In this document: positions 9,573-22,000 of the stretch, piece by piece
Layout: the number at the start of each line of letters is the position of its first letter
Position numbering within the stretch: the first letter of the stretch is position 1
NCBI GenBank assembly: GCA_949152475.1
Contig: OX424559.1
Location: 38,919,119 to 38,983,118 of the forward strand
Source of the DNA: Terebella lapidaria
Taxonomy: Eukaryota; Annelida; Polychaeta; Terebellida; Terebellidae
Length of the DNA: 64,000 nucleotides
Direction of reading: 5' to 3'
The notes under the pieces: model-generated
What the model saw: only the letters and a program-made list of their open reading frames with translations
Database searches by the model: none
Told to the model about the DNA's origin: nothing
Position numbers and translations under genes: made by a program

Positions 9573-10780
9573 CAATATGGATATAATGGATCTTGATTGT
9601 AATGTACGCATGCAGTATTGAGTTGGAACTGACCACCGGCAAGAGCCAATTCGGTGAATAGCAGTGTTCGCTCAGAAGTAGTAGTGTTAATCATCGTCAT
9701 AATAATGGTGTCACTGTGTGTATCACTCTGCATGCAATACATAAGTGATGGCGCCCCTGGTGGCGACATTTACACCACATCACGAACAATATACCTGGAA
9801 GAGTGCTGCCATCTGTTGGAACTGACCATAGTAACAATATAACAGTGACGAAAACAGTCGCAATGTACACACGCAGAACATACTGAGATGGACATATAAT
9901 GTAAACAGACTTAACACGAAATATATAAAGACGCAAAGCATCACAATGGTACACTGGCACATCAGGTTGTTAACATCGACAATTTGAGACCAGCCAAATC
10001 AGTAATAGTGCAGACTATATTGTGTAGAAAGTTTATGTGAAGTGAATGTAATAACACCACAATAACTGAATGATTGATATGGCATGTATACTTTATGCCA
10101 GTGAGATTGGGTGTGGAAAGGAAAGGTAATTGTTTGTATATCGCGTGAGGAGTTTTGTGAATTTATGAATTTTTTTTTTATTTGAACTCATTGATATTGT
10201 GTTTTGAAGTTTTGAGACCAGTTTCTGGCTATTGTGTCAATACACTTCCACACACGTAAAACAAACTAATACGTGGATCAATATCAATGTGCATGGTTTC
10301 ACAGACAACCATACATCTTACGAACTATGTCATTTATAAGATATTATTCTTAGAGAAACCTGATTGGATACTAAATGATCACGTGGTATGTGATATTTCC
10401 ATGTGTTCTGAATACTGGAGGTCAATATTTCTTTTGATATTCACCTGCGGTCAATATCAGTTTTACCGCACTTGCATGACATTTAATAGTTACGTAGCAT
10501 ATGCAATGATAACGTTTTCCTTTTGAAGGATGTTTTGACACGCTTGACAACGTCTGAAAGTGTGGACTGTGAGTGTTTTTTCCCCCACGCTGTTCTCATT
10601 CATGCAGTTGCAGTCCATGCATGCGGTGAGCCAGAATTGTGTTTCTGACGAGTCAGAACGAACATGTATGATATGCGCGTAAATATCGACATATATAGGT
10701 CTGTGATATAAGTATATAATAAAACAAATATTGACCTTTGTTGTCGGTGAATACTTTGTTATCTTTCCCTCCCTCAAAAG

Positions 10781-10977
10781 ATGTATTCACCTTGCAAACT
10801 CGGTGAATACGTCTTCTTCGGGAGGGAAAATAACAATGTATTCACCTCCACAAAGGTCAATATTTGTATAAACCTTGAAAGATGTATTCACCTTGCAAGC
10901 TCGGAGAATACGTCTTCTTCGGGAGGGAAAATAACAATTTATTCACATCCACAAAGGTCAATATTTGTATAAACCTC
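10781..10977 (+). repeat. Tandem repeat, 101-bp unit, two copies
   Basis: ATGTATTCACCTTGCAA at 10781 recurs at 10882, with CGTCTTCTTCGGGAGGGAAA in each unit. A reverse-complement relic (TTGACCTTTGT, TCGGTGAATAC, CTTTCCCTCCC) lies just upstream at 10732-10775, so the locus can also fold back on itself. Confidence 0.8.
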
Positions 10978-12060
10978 AATGTGTGAGGCATCCCTCAATC
11001 TATATACCTTTTTAGCGGCTTCAACTCCTCTCTTTGACTCTTTGAAGACATTTTACTGCTTATTTTTGTTTAGATTGGTGCGGATAATGGTGGCATTTGC
11101 AAACGAAACTCTCGTTGCAGGAGTGGCATATATTTTGCACTTATTTCTTCACCATGTTAATATATGCAGGTTTTACAGTGACTTATAAGCCCTGCGTGAC
11201 TCGAGGTATCAAATGTATTGGAATGCCACATTCTTATTGTAATTCACCTTACGACTGTCATGGTTGAACACCTTTTCTGTGAAGCGTACACCTCGGACAA
11301 ATATTGCCTAACAATAGTGATCCCCTGGGACAAACAACTCAAAGCCTACACCGTCGTAAGGTCAATTAGTTACTGGTCTAATTGTTCTCCAGCGGTCGAT
11401 ATCCAACTTATACCTGCTAGCGGGTATTTAACCAACATATTATATACCTGGCGCACTGAACCTTGCGATCCACACGAAAAGGCTCTTGAGGCGATGTCGT
11501 GCTTCCGAGCATTGAGTCAATAACACTTGCAAGTGTACAAAGTGTGTGTGCTCAAAATAACACGTGTTTGGTCACTCGAGTCAGTGCTTATCATTGCCGA
11601 AAGTTATTTCGTTGACGTCACATACTGTGAGCCGAGGTAGAATTATATATATTCCATGTCACAACATGTTTGTGGTGTTCCTACTGAACTCATATGCATT
11701 TATACTCATGTGTAGGTGGCAGTGCAAAACGTAAACGGGAGGACACGGATATAAGTATAGTTCTCAATGATCACGTTAAGACGGATTATGACTGGAATGA
11801 ACGCTCCACCACAAACCTAACGCTTATGGCGTTGTATGGGTAAAACTTGCCTAAAGAGACGAAATCTTCGCGATTGATACTTACATTCTACTTCACCTCG
11901 CGCTTAGTGTATCTATATCTATTACTAATATGTCTACCTAGCTCACTCTGAGAAATGATTCAAAATCTATTCAAAGTCAATGTAGCTGTGTGTATATAGA
12001 TTATGTGCGTGTAGATTGGCCGAAAGGCTTACTAGCAATTATGGTAATATTGTCTAAACT

Positions 12061-13439
12061 TATTGAGAAATTTATGTGGTGTAGATGTGTTCAAGCTGAA
12101 AATATGCTATATAAAGGGACACCGTGCAGAGCTTCAGAGCGTTTGAAACATCCTCCAAACCTTTCGTGCTGACTGGTGACTTAAATGGGTGACTAATCAC
12201 GCTCTGTTAATTCAAAACTTCATATGTAAGGGTCTATAATCACCAAACGAGAATAGGTAAGGATAAAAACAGCATTGCCATAAGAATCCGTCAGATGAGC
12301 AACAAAATCTAAAACGTACGGTCGTAGGCGACTGCCGCAATGACTCTCCACTGATGCCCCATCATCTAGCCCCAGCAGAAATTCATAACGAGATTCAAGG
12401 GGTTTGCACTATTTTAGCTACTTTTAACGATACTGGTTCCAGGGGTAACATTTGTCGTTCAGAAAATTTTAATTAATCCATTAACCTACAAACGGCTCTC
12501 CTTATTTCAGTGACAAGTAACAACTAGGACTGGTGCTGAACCTACAGTGGCTATTAAGTGACATTGTAAAACAAGAAAATGCAGCTAACTGCGGGGGACG
12601 ACATTAGAGCTCGAGCACATCATCAGCACCACGACAGTATATTATGATGAAAAACATAGGCCCACTTCATTCATATTCCTAATAAGTAAACATTTCATTT
12701 GAACTCAATGTAACAGATACGCCTACTAAAATGGTATTTCGTTTAAAAAAAAATATATATATATATAAAATATTGGAAACCATGAGAAAAATATCTGCAT
12801 CTGATATCATGATACATATGCCTACTGGGCGAATTGAAAGGCCAGCTTAAAATAAAAATTCGCAACCCCGCACGGAACACCTTAATTGTCATGTGATACA
12901 ATACGTCAAATTACGGTAAATTTAGCCGTGGCGTCGCAGACGAATCATCGTGTTTACTTCATCATAACGCCAGAGAATGTTACACGCAAGATGATGTATG
13001 CACGCACGTATTGCTGCACAGAAAATTGTGTGTTCCAAAGTACGCGTCATTGCGGTAAAATTTGCTTTGCATTCGGGGAACGTCAATTTCCATCGGCTCC
13101 GCCATTTTGGACGTTTTTGGATAATTTGAGGATTTTACGTTATTTTCTCAATCCTAACACATCGATTTATGCATTATACATCTGTGGAATATTCAAAGTT
13201 TGCCATCAATTCGACAGATTTTATGTCAAAGACGATGAAAATCCTCATTTGGAGTAGGTGTCTAAACGTTTACCTGCCAAAACGGGCGTCGATAGTTTGG
13301 CATGAAACCTCCATGAAAAAGTCAGGACATAGACATGTAGAGGGTTGGGGGCTTCGCCCCCAACGCTCTAATGTCAAAAAAAACTTATTTATTTCTCGAA
13401 ATAATCCTGACTGATACATAATCAACATAATTTACGCGT
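12061..13439. other. Intergenic, nothing recognised
   Basis: No gene-like reading frame with recognisable motifs. It contains an A-run followed by (TA)n at about 12745-12768 and a short GGGGGC-TTC-GCCCCC hairpin near 13345-13361, which looks like a GC hairpin in a repeat rather than a bacterial-type terminator. Confidence 0.5.
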
Positions 13440-13583
13440 AAATAATATAAGGTTATTGATGTGATAACGGGTTTTAGGCACGAGTTCTTGTCGCGCTATA
13501 TAACTCACGAGCTTGCGAGTGAGTTTGTGCGACAAGAACGAGTGCCTCAAACCCGTTATCACTCAATAACCTTATTATTATAT
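13440..13583. repeat. Palindromic foldback element (MITE-like)
   Basis: The left arm (ATAAGGTTATTGATGTGATA, then ACGGGTTT..GGCACGAGTTCTTGTCGC) is mirrored by the right arm (GCGACAAGAACGAGTGCC..AAACCCGT, then TATCACTCAATAACCTTAT). The loop of about 35 bases contains a second small hairpin (ACTCACGAGC/GCGAGTGAGT). Borders are where the arms lose complementarity; the TA-rich flanks leave the target duplication undefined. Confidence 0.8.
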
Positions 13584-13864
13584 ACCTCCACATAAATACT
13601 TGTTGATTTTCAGTGGTTATTTGTCTGAATTCAGGGGATATTTAGGGCGTTTTCAGCGCTAGCAAGCCTGTTTGGAAACAAGATTTGGGCTCGGGCCCGA
13701 CCACAATTACGTCATTGGCGTTTTCGTTTTACTAACGTTAGCATTTAGAGCCGCCGTTGCTGGACACGCAATACATTATGTGCAGCACACAGGTGATCCG
13801 ATATGGTAACTTATCGGAATGATCGCTTTACATTGAAAATAGAGGGAAATTCACGTAGGGTATA

Positions 13865-14599
13865 TGTAAAGTTATTGACTACCGTCCGCTCTTCGGGATC
13901 CTCGAGGATAGTCCTCTCACCACGAGTCCTTGCGGACGCGCATCCGCTATTCCGGATCCTTGCGGCGGCGCCGCTCACCGGAGGTCGCTGCGGACACGGT
14001 AACTTCTTCAGCATTAACGGTAACCAGGTAACAGCCCACCCGACACTCCCAGGCCTACGGACACCGTTTAGAAACTGGTTCATCACCACGGTGTTAACTG
14101 GCGGGGCCTGGCGAGCCGCGGTCTGCCTCGGGGACGGAACCCCGTACAGTCCGACATGCTGGCCAGAGCCTATGTCACACGTCCCGGGAAGGGAGAGAAC
14201 TGGCGATCCACAGGGCTTGCGCCCCCGAGTCAGCAACTTGTCTCTCCCAGCCCGGGCCTCCCCATGGAAATCGTCCCCAGGGCTCTAGGAGCCCACTACT
14301 CACAACCAGGGAACGCAAAGCTCATGGCGAACCTTGCGTGCGTCCTAGTCACTCTCTCTCGGACAATCTCCTCGATCGAGTCGCTTCCAGTGTATATATA
14401 ATACACCACAAGCTGTAGGGCGCACGCGATGTCTAATCGATCCATTGTTATAGTTTACTGGAGCGTAAATTACAATGCGTCGCCGTGGCAACGCACGCTC
14501 GAACGGAGCGTGTCAAAACAAGGCCAAGTACGAAAAGGCCACATGAATGGCATGTATGTTTACAATCACCTGCCGCGTGCTTAGGGCAAAATCGCCACA
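13865..14599 (-). mobile_element. Solo LTR with 4-bp target duplication
   Basis: 735 bases, TGTGGCGATT...ATAACTTTACA when read on the minus strand, so TG...CA ends. Flanked by TATA on both sides (13861-13864, 14600-14603). It closely matches the LTR at 56643-57381 in inverse orientation, including the internal TATA box (GTATTATATATACACTG). Solo LTRs arise by recombination between the two LTRs of a full element. Open frames on both strands here are chance consequences of GC-rich LTR sequence. Confidence 0.85.
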
Positions 14600-14603
14600 T
14601 ATA

Positions 14604-15215
14604 TAATAATGTTATTTATTGTAAAATTATTTATGCAGAAATAACGTTATTTACCCCCATCGACCAAAAAATAAGATAAAAGCATGTGTAGGCAGTATTT
14701 GGTTAGTATCTCATAGACGGCAGAAGTAAATAACTTTTTTTTCCGTGTAAACAAAATTTTTTACCCAGAAATAAGGTTATTTACCTGGAAATAATAACCA
14801 AATACTGCCTACACGTTCGTTTTTTTCTTTGTCGATGGTGTGAATAACGTTATTTCCACATAAATAATTTATTTACGCGTAAAATAACGCTTAAGTAAAG
14901 TTATTTACGCATATAAACGTTTTTTCCGCATAAATATAGTTTTCTATGCGGAAATAATGTTATTTACGCGGAAAAAAACATTTACTTCTGCCGTGTGTGA
15001 GATACTAATTAAATACTGCCTACACGTGCTTTTATTTTTCCCGTGGTCGATGGGGGTAAATAAAGTCTTTTACGCTTAAATAACGTTATTTCCGCGTAAC
15101 AACTTTATTAACGCGAAAAAAACGTTACTTACGCATTAATAACTTCATTCATGCACAAATAACTTTACTTACGCGTGAATAACTTTTATTTATGTGTTAA
15201 TAAAGTTATTTCTCC
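14604..15215. repeat. Foldback array of ~22-bp TTATTTACGCG units with 80-bp inverted arms
   Basis: Many degenerate copies of AATAACGTTATTTACGCG and close variants. A unique arm at 14655-14733 (CCCCCATCGACC, GTGTAGGCAGTATTTGGTTA, GGCAGAAGTAAA) recurs inverted at 14982-15058, with a third partial inverted copy at about 14794-14840. No coding potential. It adjoins the solo LTR. Confidence 0.75.
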
Positions 15216-16142
15216 ACAAATTTTTGGTTTACCACCAGGATCGCCACCATGTAAATCGGGTATAGATAAACCATAGAAACAGTCTACTGTGCCATATAAT
15301 ACAAAACGTAATAATGTTGCATTGAATTTTGTCATGTTTGTTTTTGCATAATGCAGACAATAGATATGACGTTTTTGTACTTTTTGGGCATAATAGACTG
15401 TTTCAGAGCCCCAAAAGCACATGGCATCAGCAGGTACCCCATTATGAACAGGTCAAGATTACTCCGAAAAATTAATAAGTTTTTTTCGCAGTGTCACTTA
15501 TCAGCCACTGTATGAATCTATTCGCAAAACAGAACACTGATTTATTCCTGAAAGTTACAAAAGTATGATTATTTCTCCCATTTCGTTGCTTTTTTCAGGG
15601 ACAATATTCTATGAATAACTGTGATTAATTCATTCTCATGTAGCTTTCATTCGAATATAATACATTTGTTTATGTTTGTGAGATCAGCCAAGATGTTCTG
15701 TGAACATCTACTTGAATATATTATGAAGAATATATTATGACATCGACATAAACAGCAACAGTGTACCGGGTCCAGGCGCAACATTGGTCTGGTCCCAACA
15801 GTTTAAATAGCGAGACAATGATTCAATATGTTCAGCGGGAAATATAGCATTTATGAAATTTAATCCGCGTTCACGACTTACATAATTGTCACACAAACAC
15901 ACACACACACACAAACATACAACAGCACGATTCATGTTTTTTCCGCCACATGAATGTTGTGTTTTTCAGTACAGGACTTCCATGCGAGCTGTAATCCGTG
16001 TTCTACAGTTGACACGGTTTAGAAACCACACAATTGAATCTTCGCATTTACCGATTTTATCGTGCTTTCTAAGTGACTCATCCACTAATTACCACATTTA
16101 TTTCGACATTCTTGCACGCCTCATGATTACATTTTTTGCACT
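15216..16142. other. Intergenic, nothing recognised apart from a short CA repeat
   Basis: AT-rich with a (CA)n run at about 15893-15915. No convincing gene. The small frames here lack motifs. Confidence 0.5.
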
Positions 16143-16330
16143 TGTTTTGTTTCGAGTATCGATGTATACAGTTGCCTTTGTTTTGTTTCGAGTATCGATG
16201 TATACAGTTGCCTTTGTTTTGTTTCGAGTATCGATGTATACAGTTGCCTTTGTTTTGTTTCGAGTATCGATGTATACAGTTGCCTTTGTTTTGTTTCGAG
16301 TATCGATGTATACAGTTGCCTTTGTTTTGG
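16143..16330 (+). repeat. 36-bp minisatellite, about five copies
   Basis: Unit TGTTTTGTTTCGAGTATCGA plus TGTATACAGTTGCCTT. Because 36 is divisible by 3, every frame that is open in one unit stays open, giving artificial repeated peptides such as VLFRVSMYTVAF. Units are nearly identical, so the expansion is recent or homogenised. Confidence 0.9.
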
Positions 16331-19300
16331 TTTTGGTGCGTGTATTTGTGATGTAAATTTATAATAGACCTGATAATGATATTTAGGTGTAAATATAATA
16401 CTAATATGATAAAGGCATAAGACGTTAGTTACTAATATAATTATAAATTATAATATCATGTTGCTTGGAGCTCATTGATGTGTTCGTGTTTTTGTTATTA
16501 TAAAATAATAGACTTGGTGCTACGAGAGACTTGTTGTCTACGGTGAAATATCAGATTTCACTCTTATAATATTATTGTTGTCACAACCGGTAAACAATAA
16601 CTAGATCTGACCCTGACCAGAAAGTTTATGAATATGAGCTCTTTGCCCTGACTTCGCTCGGAGAATCCGAGTCGCAAGCCACAAGAGTCTCGGCGTCAAT
16701 TTGGTCCGAAACTCCACAACACAAGCCACAAAAATCGTGCGCAATGCACTGGTTGCCAGAATTTTTTTTTAGAGAAATACAGATACAGTTTACATTCGGA
16801 CGTCATTAACATCAGGATCCATTATGTCTGTTTCTAGCTTTCAGCTTTCATGTTGTAACTAATATATCTTTATGCATTTCTGATGTGCATATGAATATGA
16901 CTATAGCATCATACTATTACTTTTAGAAATCCAAGAAACATGGAAAAAAGGGTATTCCATAGTTTTACGTGACCTTGTTTTATTTGATCATAATTTGTAT
17001 TAATCCATTTCGAACTGTTTTGTTTTGTTTGGGGAATGTGGTGATAGATAAACCTCACAGCAGTGGTTTCCCAACGAAAAAACTACTGTGTATGAAAACG
17101 AATAGTTTGAGTCACACTCCAATCTGTACGGTAATACATCTGATACATCCCGATTATAACACAGTGAAACACCCTGTATAATTTGTGTGTCAGCTCTAAT
17201 TACACCCTGTAGTGATAACTATTCAATCCGTATGGCCGACGCGCAGTCAAAACGGAAATAAGGGCGACTTTGTGATCGCATTTCTCCATAACGCGTGTGG
17301 GGTCGGAATAATTTCTCGGAACACACGCAAAACACAAAATGCAACGTCCTTCGCTGGTCAATCACGTATTCCAGTGCACGGCATGTCAATTAATAAACAA
17401 AGATATCTGTCATTTAGAGTATGTGGATATTAATTGGAATAATTGCTTTCACCCGCCTAAATGATATTGATATATGATTTTTTTTTATCAAAATTAGTAT
17501 GAGGTCAAATCTGTGCACATGTTATGATGAATGGGAAAATTAGCAATGTGAATTTGTTAATGACCTGATATCATAATACCCGTGGGAAAATCTGAACGAA
17601 ACTCAGGTTCAAATCCTTGACAAAAACATACGACTTCCGGATAAGTAAAACACGGTACAAAATGACGTTGTGTGAACCCGTTACAACAGCCACACGTACA
17701 CATGTTTTTCGGAGATTCCCGTGGCTAAGGTCACGTATTGTTGTCATCTGATAGCCCATGATAATCCGTGGTGTGTGAGGTTATGCAAGTTCATACCTTG
17801 CTTGATCATGTGCTGGTAAAGCCAAGCAAAATAAGCCGTGTTTACCTTCGTCCTGCTACATTTACAAACAACATTATTATATGACAGTATTTGACTGTTG
17901 AGATGTTGAGATTGACAAGTCTCGTCAGAAAATTGTGTAATGGTGGCTCTAATTCCCACGTTTCCAGATTCCGGCATACTAGTATGATAGGTTATTAAAT
18001 GTTCAACTCCAATTGGTGGTCCGGTATACAACATTTAACACGACATGAACATTTTAGAATTCAAATTTTATTGTAGTTGATGACTGGATCGATGGGGCAT
18101 GTAGGCAGAGCACGAGAGTATTTAATCAGGGTTTTAAAAAAATCGACAACGGTTTTAAAACATAAATAGAGCACAAATTGACCATTGTCGGGCAGCCGAG
18201 GAGGATCGATTCGTGCTATCACATTTAATTTATAATTCACGTCAAACCAAATACTAAACCTTCTGTGTCTCAGTATGTAATTACACATTCTGTGAAACTA
18301 TTCCGAATAATGCCGACTTTGGTTGAGTATGTGGTTTGACTTTGAACCAAATGGACCGATTTAAATATCATATTTAATCTCCGTTGGACTTCGGTGGTTT
18401 AATTGTTCAATTATACACGTAGCCCTAGATGTCATTTGGTTAAAGTAGGCTCGAAATAACCCCGACCACAAATTCCTGTTTCAGATATCACATATTCATC
18501 TAATTATTTGTACGAGGTAACATTACTCTCGTTCTGTGTGCTAAGATCCCTTATTCTATGCGCCATGATCATTTTATTGTGTGTGTGGGTTTTTTTTTTA
18601 CTTTACATTTAAAACACACATCCTTGTGGTTCAAACCAACCTTTTTCAAAGGCAAAGATCCTTGCCGACTCTCGACAAAATGCTGACTGCAACATAATTG
18701 TGTTGTATTCTAATTTTTAACCAACACATCGAAGCTTTAGCCTTCAGTAGTTGCCCTATTTTTCACCGTAATTATACGTTACGTTGACATTTCTAGCTAA
18801 ATCCCCGCCCTTTGCCACACTACATTATCACTATAACAACTAACCTGATTTAAGTAGAGGTTGTATAATGTTTACCGACCACCCACTCTGAATCTATGTG
18901 AAATCGATCTTATATTTTCTTGGTTTAACGTAGTCCGCTACAAACATTGAGGTAACGAAGAGTCACAATTTGAAAGTCATTTCTTGAATATTATCTCTTC
19001 AAAATGACATATTTTATAGAGTAACTGATCACCATCCTAATAATGAAAAGAAAACAGGGGGTAACCTTGCTCGTTTCTTCTACATATTCGATCAAAATCA
19101 CAAACAATTACCTAAAATGACATAAATTATGGAATTTTTGTGCATTTTTTGTCCATATTCACATCTTGCATCGTGTTTTCCATGCGAACGGATACCGTGA
19201 CCCCCTATTTTCTTTTCAGTTTCAGGATGCTGAACATTTACTCTGTAAAATATGTAATTTTGAATCTCTAGATTACGTTGATACAGTTATTTATTTTGAA

Positions 19301-21980
19301 AAAAAAAACTGTTTGAGCCCTCCCCTCACTGTCTGGAGCGGACTACCTTAAGCCGCTCTATCTATTTGATATTCCTTAACAAGATTTTAGTATTTTTTTC
19401 AATAAACACGAAAAATATTTTCATCAGCTGAACCTGGGTAAATATAACACCCACAAGCGCTATGTTTACTGTTCACTAAAAAGCAACTAGTAAGTCACCG
19501 ACTGGTATTGAAGCGTGTGATAACATCTCCATGACGATGGGGATAATTACCGCAAACGAGTAAAATTCAGGGTCGACTGTTACATGAAACCGGAACGAAG
19601 GCGTGACTTGTACACATAAGCATATATTTATCAATCATAATAGAAATTTATTCATATCTTGCTCCAATATATTGCATAAAACTATGTTACGCACACGACC
19701 CTTCTATGTTCCAATGATATAGGTTTGTATCTATATTTGACTTCTTCGCATCTCATGCACCTTCGTTTTCCTTCGTATAGTTCAACGTCAATAAAAATAT
19801 CAGAGTATGCAACATTTTCATTTAGGCTTCGAAACATTTGGTGAAATAGCGTTCTGAAATAATTTTAGTGACTAGACTAAGCTGACAGAACTCAGTAATT
19901 ATAGATATTTGATACACCGGGTGTTGACAGACTGCGTAACACCGACTAAATACACAAAGTGAAACCCAGGGTCACCTTGTATAAGGAGATTTATACGAAA
20001 ACGGTCGCTTCGAAATTGTTTAAGAAAAAAATTCTTAGATGCATTCATGTCTAAGCATGGATTCTTTTTCGAACATATGAATTTTTCCTAGAGTAAAAAT
20101 GTTCTTGAAGGAAAATGCGGTGAATACAAAAGGGTGGTACCATTAACAAATCAGACACCAGACAAAGATTTACGTGAATTAGGTATTAAAGTCTCCGATA
20201 ATTAATGTAGGTGCATGAGGGTGAAAGGCTTGGGGCATCTTCAGACTACGGGTCTGGTCTGGTGGCCCAACACTCAGTATAAATTAGAAGCAGAAACCTG
20301 TAAGATCTCTGTTAAAGGCAATAACTTCAGACAGTGTGCATATAAGTGAGGATATATGTGTGAGTATTTGCACATATATACATATATTCCAAGTATACGT
20401 ACATGTGCAATATGACAAATTTATGCAGATGTTATGAAAATGTAACTTGGTTACATCTCGGCAACAACAATACAGGTAGAAATACAAATTTAATACATAT
20501 AAAAACATAGCTGATAGTTCGTGTTTAGGTCCAACAGTGCGTGTTGAAAAGCCTTTACAAAGTTTTTGCATCGCTGGGCTTCTCACAAAACAGGTATCTA
20601 TCAAAATATACGAAATTAACTGTACAATGGATACATAAAACTTATTGGAGTTTCTTGATGTGTTCCATTCAAAAAGTCTTGTTTTTCGGCTCTTCTGCTT
20701 TCAGACTTCAGCCAAGGAAACAACAAAGATACCGTCACTTTACGTGTAATCACCATTACAGGCACAAAGCCTCATTAGTGCAGAAGAATGAAGGTGACAC
20801 TGATGTTAGATTTTTTCTTAACTGGATGAATATTATAAAAGCTGCATCCGCAATTTAACAGTTGTATGGAGCGGCGATATCCAGATTTTGTTAATCATGT
20901 TACAATTTAAGGTTTGAATTCTAATCCCCCACATATCGCCTGTGTGCCGTCAGTATTAAAAACTAAATAATCTATAGAAAACTATCATACTAAAAACATA
21001 TAAATGAACTCTATTCAGACCTTCAAAACAAGCCAGCGCCTTGTACGAAAAATTGTAATTTTATCGTCTAATAAATCTTGCTTGAAATGGCTGAAAATAT
21101 TGCGACGACCTAAATAAAATATCCAATTTCAATTATATTATTTTGAAAAAAAAATGATCCTGTCTATCGTATGTCTAGCTAATAAATATTACGTAGTCGT
21201 AACGAAAATATACTTTCACACGTAAATTTTCGGGTAAACGCCTCAAAATAAATCTCAGTCAGAAAAAAACTGCTATGCGAAAGCTGTTTCAAGGGTAAAG
21301 TGGGGTGAAAATTTCACCCTGGTGAACGGTCTATATCATCCTAATGACCGGTTAATGTGCATTTTACATTCAATTTCTTTAGTGGTTAATTTACTACCTG
21401 TTTGTACATTCCCACAACATTTTATATTTTTTTCAGTAGTAATGCAGTCATACTACAAAATGTATGAGTCAGATGGTGAGAAACAGGTAGTGTATGTTTG
21501 CACGTCTGTATAGACGAAATTATTATTGCCATACTGAACGCCAAGCTGGGAACAAGTTACACTATAACTGGATTTACAGGTGGCCAGATAATTCACGATA
21601 ATTTTGACAGCACTTGAATGGTAGACTAATTGTTGTGCGATATCAACAAAAGTGTTCACAAACCTGATTACTTGTACTCACTGTCAGAAGGAAATATAGA
21701 TACTGAGTTATGAGTCATGCGGCCAGATGCGTGTTTACTTGGTTTTGTCAGCATCGTAAAATATTGCCAGGAAACTTTGTGGTTCTACGTTTTTATCAGT
21801 GCGTTATTTAACTTGCCAAGAAGCATAGAGAGGGCTGGGTTTACGTCCTATAAAAAGGCTAAACAATGACTTATCTTGTAGTCTTTGATTGTTATATTGA
21901 CTTGTTACTGATATGCATAAAATCGTGACTATACAGTTGTAATTATCTTTTATTGTCCTGTAACTGGTGTAGCCTACTGT

Positions 21981-22000
21981 CGGGGGGCGGGGGGGGGGGG
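21981..22000 (+). repeat. G-tract
   Basis: GGGGGGC followed by a run of G of about 12. Able to form a G-quadruplex in principle. Confidence 0.8.

Larger units (their letters stand above)
7221..12060. repeat. Old duplicated non-coding segment (7221-9260 and 9868-12060)
   Basis: Blocks occur twice in the same order: ACACGCAGAACATACTGAGA (7221, 9868), a CACTTCCACACACG stretch (7600, 10243), a block near CAATGTGTGAG (8443, 10977), a block near AAATGATTCA (8812, 11955) and a block near CATTGCCGAAA (9136, 11592). Spacing differs because of later insertions (an LTR at 7653-8300, a 101-bp repeat at 10781). I see no protein. It could be two copies of an unknown long transposon or a local duplication. 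The truncated PLE is joined to the left end of the first copy. Confidence 0.65.

Noticed and set aside
13340-13365. GC hairpin resembling a rho-independent terminator
   Set aside because: No bacterial context and no T-run; an ordinary repeat hairpin in eukaryotic DNA.
13803-14401. Several GC-rich frames on both strands
   Set aside because: They lie in the solo LTR, are not kept in the sister LTRs and have no domain motif.
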